Below, one piece after another: positions 59,102 to 64,000 of a DNA stretch of 64,000 nucleotides (its first letter is position 1; every line of letters begins with the position of its first letter). The notes under the pieces are model-generated. The model made no database searches, was not told the origin of the DNA, and saw only the letters and a program-made list of their open reading frames with translations. The stretch comes from an uncultured Candidatus Melainabacteria bacterium (GTDB taxonomy: Bacteria > Cyanobacteriota > Vampirovibrionia > Gastranaerophilales > Gastranaerophilaceae): contig CAKUZD010000004.1 of the NCBI GenBank assembly GCA_934718275.1, positions 186,001 through 250,000 on the forward strand, in the 5' to 3' direction. The position numbers and the translations under genes were made by a program.

Positions 59102-59746
59102 CTACTTAATTGCCGGAAAATAATATTTTACACCTTTGTCGGAGCGCCATCTGATGTAGCCGGTTTTAGGAGTTTTGTCAATATCCATTACGCTTACTAA
59201 AGCCCAATTCCCACGAATTAAATTTAAATTAATTTTTGTTGGCATATTAATTGTCCCAACAATTTGGGATTTATCATCGGTAGATGCATGCAAATCTTTA
59301 GCTTCATTGGGAATATCTTTGAGAAGTCTCAAGCCATATTTTCTGCCATACATGTTGTAAAACATTACCCAAGTTGCAAAGCGGTAGGGATCGTCTTTTT
59401 TAATCCAACCCTTCGCGCCTGTTGAATTGTTATAAATCACTTGCACCCAATCTTCGGTTTCATCAGACACCGCCAAGTAGCCAAGATTTTTTGAAGGAAT
59501 GTGGACTATGAACAAATCCTGTGGTTTAACACTTTCAGGAAATATTTTTTCTCCTATCCAACTGATACTGTGTACAAGTGTAGATGCTTCTGACGGTTCG
59601 CTATAAAGGATTATCTCATTTGGAGCCTGATAAAGTCCTAAAGTGTTGGTATAATGTATGCTGACATATTGAGGAATAATATCTGCACTGAAAGCTTTTA
59701 TAGGTAATAATAATAGTATCGCTAATATTAATAATATTTTTTTCAT
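59102..59746 (-). CDS. Exported protein with SH3-like repeats
   Basis: 214 residues from ATG 59746, after AAGGAATAAATAAA; an upstream in-frame ATG at 59773 is less likely since it would precede the signal peptide MKKILLILAILLLLPIKAFS. Two bacterial-SH3-like segments: GLYQAPNEIILYSEPSEAST...WVQVIYNNSTGAKGWIKKDD and KDLHASTDDKSQIVGTIN...WALVSVMD..GYIRWRSDKG (each quoted in parts). SH3b domains often bind peptidoglycan. Periplasmic or surface role likely. Confidence 0.72.
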   Translation of the reverse strand: MKKILLILAILLLLPIKAFSADIIPQYVSIHYTNTLGLYQAPNEIILYSEPSEASTLVHSISWIGEKIFPESVKPQDLFIVHIPSKNLGYLAVSDETEDWVQVIYNNSTGAKGWIKKDDPYRFATWVMFYNMYGRKYGLRLLKDIPNEAKDLHASTDDKSQIVGTINMPTKINLNLIRGNWALVSVMDIDKTPKTGYIRWRSDKGVKYYFPAIK

Positions 59747-59803
59747 TTTATTTATTCCTTTCATACAAAGCACACTTTGCCGTATTTTTGCCCATCTTAG
59801 GAA

Positions 59804-62269
59804 TTATTCTCTGAAACTTATTTCAGAATATGTTTTTTGAAGTTTTGTACGAACATTATTCATTTGACGTTCAATAACTTCATCGGTTAAAGTTGAGTTT
59901 TCATCCTGCATTTTAATTCGGAATGCCAAGCTCTTGAAACCTTTGTCAATGTTTTCTCCCTGATATACGTCAAATACTTCACTACCTTTAAAAATATTTT
60001 GTTGAACAGCACCTTTTATAACTCGTTGGATGTCTTCAAAAGTTACGTCTTCGTTGATTACAAATGCTAAATCACGGCGAACTTCAGGGAATTGAGGAAG
60101 TTTTTTAAATCTGACGGTATGTTCTTTGATAATTGAAATCAATGCATCAAGATTAATTTCGAACATAAATACATCTTGCCCCTTGATTTTTAGTTTATCT
60201 TTCAAAATAGGATGAATTTGTCCAAAATGCCCGATACAAGTCAAGTTTTTGCCTAAAATGTTGACTTTTGCGGTTCTGTAAGGGTGCATATAGTCAATAT
60301 CTTCGCAAGGAGTTAATTTAATTCTTTTATTTATTCCTAACTCATTAAACAGTTTTTCAATAATTCCTTTAAGTGTATAAAAATCTGTATGTGATTTAGT
60401 TTGCCATTTTGAGTTTTCTACTTCTCCGGTTAAAATACCTGCCAAAACTCTAGATTCCTTAACACCGGAAGATTTTTCATCAGCAGAGTTCTCAACTGTA
60501 TAAGTTTTTCCGATTTCATAAGCCCAAACAGTTTTTTGAGCATTATCGTAGTTGTATTTCATACAATTCAAAACACTTGCAGCCATGTTTTGTCTGAGCA
60601 TCGTGCATTCATCGCTGGCTGAATTCAATACTTTTACAACTTTTGCTTCATCAAATGATTGCATATATTTGTCCAATAACGGTTTTCCAATTAATGATGT
60701 TGTAATTATTTCGTCTAAACCTGATGAAAGCATTAATTCGTTTACTTTTTTAATAACTTTTTCTTCTAAAGAGATTTCCGGAGTTTGGTTTTTAGAAGGT
60801 AAAGTCGGAGTAATTTTGTCATAACCGTTAATTCTTGCAATTTCCTCTATCAAGTCGATTTCTCTTGTTACATCACCTGCTCTGAATGAAGGGACAAGAA
60901 ATTTTGCTGCGGCATCGTTTCCGCCCAATTTTTTAAATCCCAGTTTTTCTAAAATAGAAATACATTTATCAGAAGGAATTTCACAACCTAGAATTCTTTT
61001 GATTTGTGCATAGCGCAAAGTAATTTCAATTGGTTCAAGTTCGTTTTTACCTGCTTCTACAACTCCTTCAACTTCTGCATCTGCCAAGTCTACCAATAAT
61101 TGCATAGCTCGCATTAAAGCAGGTTTTATAGCTTCGATATCAACCCCGCGTTCAAATCTTGCGCAAGCTTCTGAACGATAACCAACGCTTCTTGCAGATT
61201 TTCTATTGCTTGCCGGAGTGAAGTACGCAGCTTCTAATGCAATATTTTTGGTATTGTTGTCAATTTCGGAATTCTCTCCGCCAAATACACCTGCAAGGCA
61301 AACCCCTTTAGTTTCATCAGCAATTAGTACACTGTCAGTAGTCAAAGTCCTTTCTACACTATCAAGTGTAACAATTTTTTCGCCTTCTTGAGCGCGCCTT
61401 ACACATAAATAACCGTTTAATTTGTCTAAATCGAATGCGTGGAATGGTGTGCCATATTCTAACATTACGTAGTTTGTAATATCGACAACGTTATTTATTG
61501 CTCTTACACCTGAGGCAAGAAGTCTTTTTTGCATCCAATCAGGAGACTGTTTGATTTTAATATTTTTTAAAATTCCGATTGAATAGTATTTACAAACATC
61601 TTCATCTTTAATTTCAACTTTAAATTTATCAGTAACTAAATTTTTTGTACATTCAAGAGGTGAAAATTTCAAAGGTCTGTCAAAAATAGCACTTAATTCT
61701 CTTGCAACTCCGATTACTGACATTTGGTCTCCTCTGTTTGCAGTTGGGGCAATATCTAAGATATAGTCTTTTTCAAAACCTAAAACATCTTTTACATCAG
61801 CACCGATTTGAACATTTGGAAAAATTCTATTCAACACAAGAATTCCATCTTCTTTTTGGTAATTTCTATCTGCAACCCCAAGTTCGTCTGCAGAACAAAG
61901 CATTCCTTGTGATTCTATGCCTCTGATTGTTGCCGGAGCAAGTGTAAACATTTCACCGGTTTTTCTGTCTAAAACTTGAGAACCAACAGAAGCGTAAGGA
62001 ATAATTTGACCTATTGCTATATTCTGAGCGCCACAAACAACAGTTTTCAAGCCTGCACCTGTATTTACGGTAACAAGGTGTAAGTGGTCAGAGTTTGGGT
62101 GATTATCAATTTTTTCAATTTTAACTGTTTTGATATTCGTAAACTGAGGCTTTAATTCTTCAACGGCTTCAACCTCTAATCCACTCATAGTCAATTCATG
62201 AGCAATTTGTGCTACTTCTATATCTGATAAATCAACAAATTCGTTTAACCAATTTAATGATACTTGCAT
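59804..62269 (-). CDS. pheT: Phenylalanyl-tRNA synthetase beta chain
   Basis: 821 residues. N-terminal tRNA-binding fold (VKIEKIDNHPNSDHLHLVTV, TVVCGAQNIAIGQ), B3/B4 editing region (VVDITNYVMLEYGTPFHAFD, ARFERGVDIEA), B5 with DLIEEIARINGYDKI, and the anticodon-binding FDX-ACB at the end (FPEVRRDLAFVINEDVTFED). Charges tRNA-Phe with PheS, which is not adjacent here. GAGGGAAGTATAAAA precedes ATG. Confidence 0.96.
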   Translation of the reverse strand: MQVSLNWLNEFVDLSDIEVAQIAHELTMSGLEVEAVEELKPQFTNIKTVKIEKIDNHPNSDHLHLVTVNTGAGLKTVVCGAQNIAIGQIIPYASVGSQVLDRKTGEMFTLAPATIRGIESQGMLCSADELGVADRNYQKEDGILVLNRIFPNVQIGADVKDVLGFEKDYILDIAPTANRGDQMSVIGVARELSAIFDRPLKFSPLECTKNLVTDKFKVEIKDEDVCKYYSIGILKNIKIKQSPDWMQKRLLASGVRAINNVVDITNYVMLEYGTPFHAFDLDKLNGYLCVRRAQEGEKIVTLDSVERTLTTDSVLIADETKGVCLAGVFGGENSEIDNNTKNIALEAAYFTPASNRKSARSVGYRSEACARFERGVDIEAIKPALMRAMQLLVDLADAEVEGVVEAGKNELEPIEITLRYAQIKRILGCEIPSDKCISILEKLGFKKLGGNDAAAKFLVPSFRAGDVTREIDLIEEIARINGYDKITPTLPSKNQTPEISLEEKVIKKVNELMLSSGLDEIITTSLIGKPLLDKYMQSFDEAKVVKVLNSASDECTMLRQNMAASVLNCMKYNYDNAQKTVWAYEIGKTYTVENSADEKSSGVKESRVLAGILTGEVENSKWQTKSHTDFYTLKGIIEKLFNELGINKRIKLTPCEDIDYMHPYRTAKVNILGKNLTCIGHFGQIHPILKDKLKIKGQDVFMFEINLDALISIIKEHTVRFKKLPQFPEVRRDLAFVINEDVTFEDIQRVIKGAVQQNIFKGSEVFDVYQGENIDKGFKSLAFRIKMQDENSTLTDEVIERQMNNVRTKLQKTYSEISFRE

Positions 62270-62346
62270 TTTTATACTTCCCTCTCGATTAAATATTATC
62301 TTTGATTGAATAATACTACAAACCCAAACGAATTACAAATTTTTAT

Positions 62347-62354
62347 GCTACAAT
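62347..62354 (+). promoter_or_regulatory. Extended -10 promoter of leaderless RgpF-like gene
   Basis: TGCTACAAT-type box (TG at 62346-62347, TACAAT at 62349-62354), 6 nt before ATG 62361. No ribosome site. Confidence 0.55.
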
Positions 62355-62360
62355 TTTTGT

Positions 62361-63254
62361 ATGAAAAGAGCTGTAGTTTTTGCGCATTATGATAAAGATA
62401 GTATTATTGATGACTACGTTGTTTATTATATAAAAGCTTTGAAGGAGGCAAATTGTGATGTAGTTTTTGTTTCTTGTCAGCAATTGGAGCAATCAGAACT
62501 TGCAAAACTAGATGGACTTGCAATTCATTGTATATCCGAAAATCACAATGAATATGATTTTGGTTCTTACAAAAGAGGTTTTTTATACCTAGAACCGAAC
62601 TTGGAGAAATATGATGAATTAATTTTTGCAAATGATAGTTGTTATGGCCCGCTTTATCCGATTTCAGAAGTTTTTGAAAAAATGGAAAAAGAGGATTGTG
62701 ATTTTTGGGGAATTACAAAAAATAATTTTGGATACAAAAAGAAAATTGGACATTTATTTGTAAGACGTCCGCATATTCAAAGTTATTTTATTGTTTTTAA
62801 GAAAAACATTTTTATTTCAGAAGTTTTTGAAAACTTTGTATCGTCAATAGAACATCAAGAAAATAAAAAATTGATTATTTCAAAATACGAAATTGGATTG
62901 ACTGAAGTATTGGTAGAGAATGGATTTAGCTTTAAGACATTTATAAATGCATATGAAAATATTAACAACATTGCTATTTTAAAATGGCGTCAAATTATTC
63001 AAAAATATCAAATGCCATTTGTAAAAAAATCATTATTTGATTTGAAAAATATTGATGCAACCACTATTGAAAATTATGATAAAGTTTTAACAAAATTTCC
63101 TTGTGACTTAATAAAGACACCTAGAAAAATTCAAACAAAAACTCCATATTTTATTAAATTTTTTATTTTTGATACACTTGCAAATTTTCCATTTCCAATA
63201 AGAAAATTTTTTGCAATTATTGTAAAAAAGCTATTTCCGTGCGTTATGGATTAG
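62361..63254 (+). CDS. RgpF-family glycan synthesis protein
   Basis: 297 residues. The rhamnan synthesis F pattern is plain: VVFAHYDKDSIIDDYVVYYI, HNEYDFGSYKRGFLYLEPN, IFANDSCYGPLYPISEVF, CDFWGITKN. Family members take part in building rhamnose-containing surface polysaccharides (streptococcal RgpF; also in Gram-negative O-antigen loci). The C-terminal 80 residues are basic and partly hydrophobic. It overlaps the convergent glycosyltransferase by 24 nt. Confidence 0.83.
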   Translation: MKRAVVFAHYDKDSIIDDYVVYYIKALKEANCDVVFVSCQQLEQSELAKLDGLAIHCISENHNEYDFGSYKRGFLYLEPNLEKYDELIFANDSCYGPLYPISEVFEKMEKEDCDFWGITKNNFGYKKKIGHLFVRRPHIQSYFIVFKKNIFISEVFENFVSSIEHQENKKLIISKYEIGLTEVLVENGFSFKTFINAYENINNIAILKWRQIIQKYQMPFVKKSLFDLKNIDATTIENYDKVLTKFPCDLIKTPRKIQTKTPYFIKFFIFDTLANFPFPIRKFFAIIVKKLFPCVMD

Positions 63255-64000
63255 TTTTCGTGTTTTATTTTTTAGTTGTTGTAAACTCCATATTATGTGA
63301 GAAAAAATAACAAATAATAAAATTTTAAAATCTTTATTTATTATAAATATTCTAAAATAAGCTTTTATTTGTAAATCATATGGAGTGCTGTCTTTAGTAC
63401 TTGTTATATAACTTTTTTTATGCAGGCGCCATTTAGTTAATTTTTCCGGAATATAATAAAAATCTCCGAGATATGCAAGTTGAATCCATAACCACCAATC
63501 TAATAGACAATCAACAGGAGTGTTAAAATCCAACTTTAATAAGTCGTATCGTTTTGCCATAACAGCCGAAAATGTAAATATCTTATTACTTAAATAAAAA
63601 TTATAGAATAAATTAGCAGGAGATTTCCTTTTAGAATTTCTCAATCTTGTTTTCTTAAGAGCAGTATTGAAAATATTTGTCCTCTCCATATCTCCAAAAA
63701 AATCACAATCATTAAAGACAAGATTTATGTTTTTATTATTCAGAATAACTTGAATTTTCTTGGCGATATAATCAGGAGTTATTAAATCATCACTTTCAAG
63801 AAAGATAATCCAATCTCCTGTTGCTCTTTTTATTCCAAGTTCTAATGTTTTTGCCAATCCAAGATTTTGCTTATTTATAAATAACTTAATTCTGTCATCT
63901 TGGAAAGACTTGATAACATTAACTGAGTTATCTGTAGAACAATCATCAACAATGATTAATTCCCAATCTTCATATGTTTGATTAAGTACAGATTGAATGG
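63231..64000 (-). CDS. Glycosyltransferase family 2, 5' end beyond window
   Basis: The frame runs from 63231 to the window edge. Visible GT-A signature: SVLNQTYEDWELIIVDDCST, KQNLGLAKTLELGIKRATGD, WIIFLESDDLITPDYI (DxD-like SDD). The start lies outside the window; the internal ATG at 63857 is not the true start because the nucleotide-binding part precedes it. The C-terminal half carries DCLLDWWLWIQLAYLGDFYY and a basic end. Inverting-type sugar transfer for surface polysaccharide, probably with the RgpF-like neighbour. Confidence 0.9.
   Translation of the reverse strand, partial: IQSVLNQTYEDWELIIVDDCSTDNSVNVIKSFQDDRIKLFINKQNLGLAKTLELGIKRATGDWIIFLESDDLITPDYIAKKIQVILNNKNINLVFNDCDFFGDMERTNIFNTALKKTRLRNSKRKSPANLFYNFYLSNKIFTFSAVMAKRYDLLKLDFNTPVDCLLDWWLWIQLAYLGDFYYIPEKLTKWRLHKKSYITSTKDSTPYDLQIKAYFRIFIINKDFKILLFVIFSHIIWSLQQLKNKTRKLIHNARK

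Noticed and set aside
1..64000. tRNA genes
   Set aside because: I looked for T-loop (GTTCRA) and CCA-end patterns in the gene-free stretches on both strands and found none convincing.

Overview
The window is AT-rich, uses the standard bacterial code and reads as a chromosomal segment of an anaerobic, diderm, flagellated bacterium. My best placement is the non-photosynthetic cyanobacterial lineage Vampirovibrionia/Melainabacteria (Gastranaerophilales, gut). Supporting signs are a plastid/cyanobacteria-type R3H-AAA ATPase (Ycf45-like, 33.8-35.5 kb), outer-membrane machinery (LptB, an LptF/G permease, TonB-ExbB-ExbD), a reverse-type rubrerythrin, flagellar export genes, and several fast-diverging proteins of a style I associate with that order. 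The lineage call is inference; no rRNA or tRNA gene was seen.

Layout. 0-7.4 kb: a partial unknown protein, miaB, an acyl-CoA-ligase-type enzyme, rubrerythrin, hemW. 7.4-8.1 kb: repeat array A. 8.2-11.9 kb: flagellar cluster (C-ring protein with two SpoA domains, fliO, fliP, fliQ, fliR). 12.1-15.0 kb: exbB, two exbD and tonB on the minus strand. 15-19 kb: exported proteins and a SpoIID/LytB-domain protein. 19-25 kb: HU, rsmD, fixC-fixX, an internally duplicated small protein, a HEPN-MNT pair, agmatinase, and a REP-associated tyrosine transposase (RAYT) with its own palindromes. 25-33 kb: XRE regulator, ligA, repeat array B, a candidate structured RNA, lptB-lptF/G and a phosphodiester glycosidase-like protein. 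33-46 kb: Ycf45-like ATPase, two large paralogues with conserved ends and variable centres, a three-gene cassette of unknown function, an acyltransferase, lepB, a prenyl synthase and an EF-hand/HExxH protein. 46.5-47.3 kb: repeat array C. 48-53.8 kb: infA-rpmJ-rpsM-rpsK-rpsD-rpoA-rplQ-truA-rplM-rpsI. 54-64 kb: a mini-paralogue of the large family, folD, a CooC-like ATPase, rplI, ftsH, pheT and two cell-surface glycan genes.

Four themes deserve attention. (1) A family of three proteins (35.8, 41.7 and 54.0 kb) has conserved N- and C-terminal segments around a centre of very different size. Two of them, and the EF-hand metalloprotease-like gene at 46.4 kb, carry sigma-28-like (flagellar) promoters with the same 12-nt spacer. 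Together with fliOPQR this suggests an undescribed set of substrates or axial components of the flagellar export apparatus. (2) Intergenic arrays are built from hairpin modules whose stems differ between copies by compensating changes, mixed with palindromes matching those around and inside the RAYT gene. (3) About nine genes have a -10 box 6-7 nt before the start codon and no ribosome binding site, so leaderless transcripts look common here. (4) Flagellar parts depart from textbook form: two SpoA domains in one polypeptide, FliQ with a C-terminal extension of about 70 residues, and a FliP without a cleavable-looking signal peptide.

Convergent gene pairs repeatedly share one bidirectional terminator (2.0, 5.6, 19.6, 22.3 and 33.3 kb), consistent with a compact genome.
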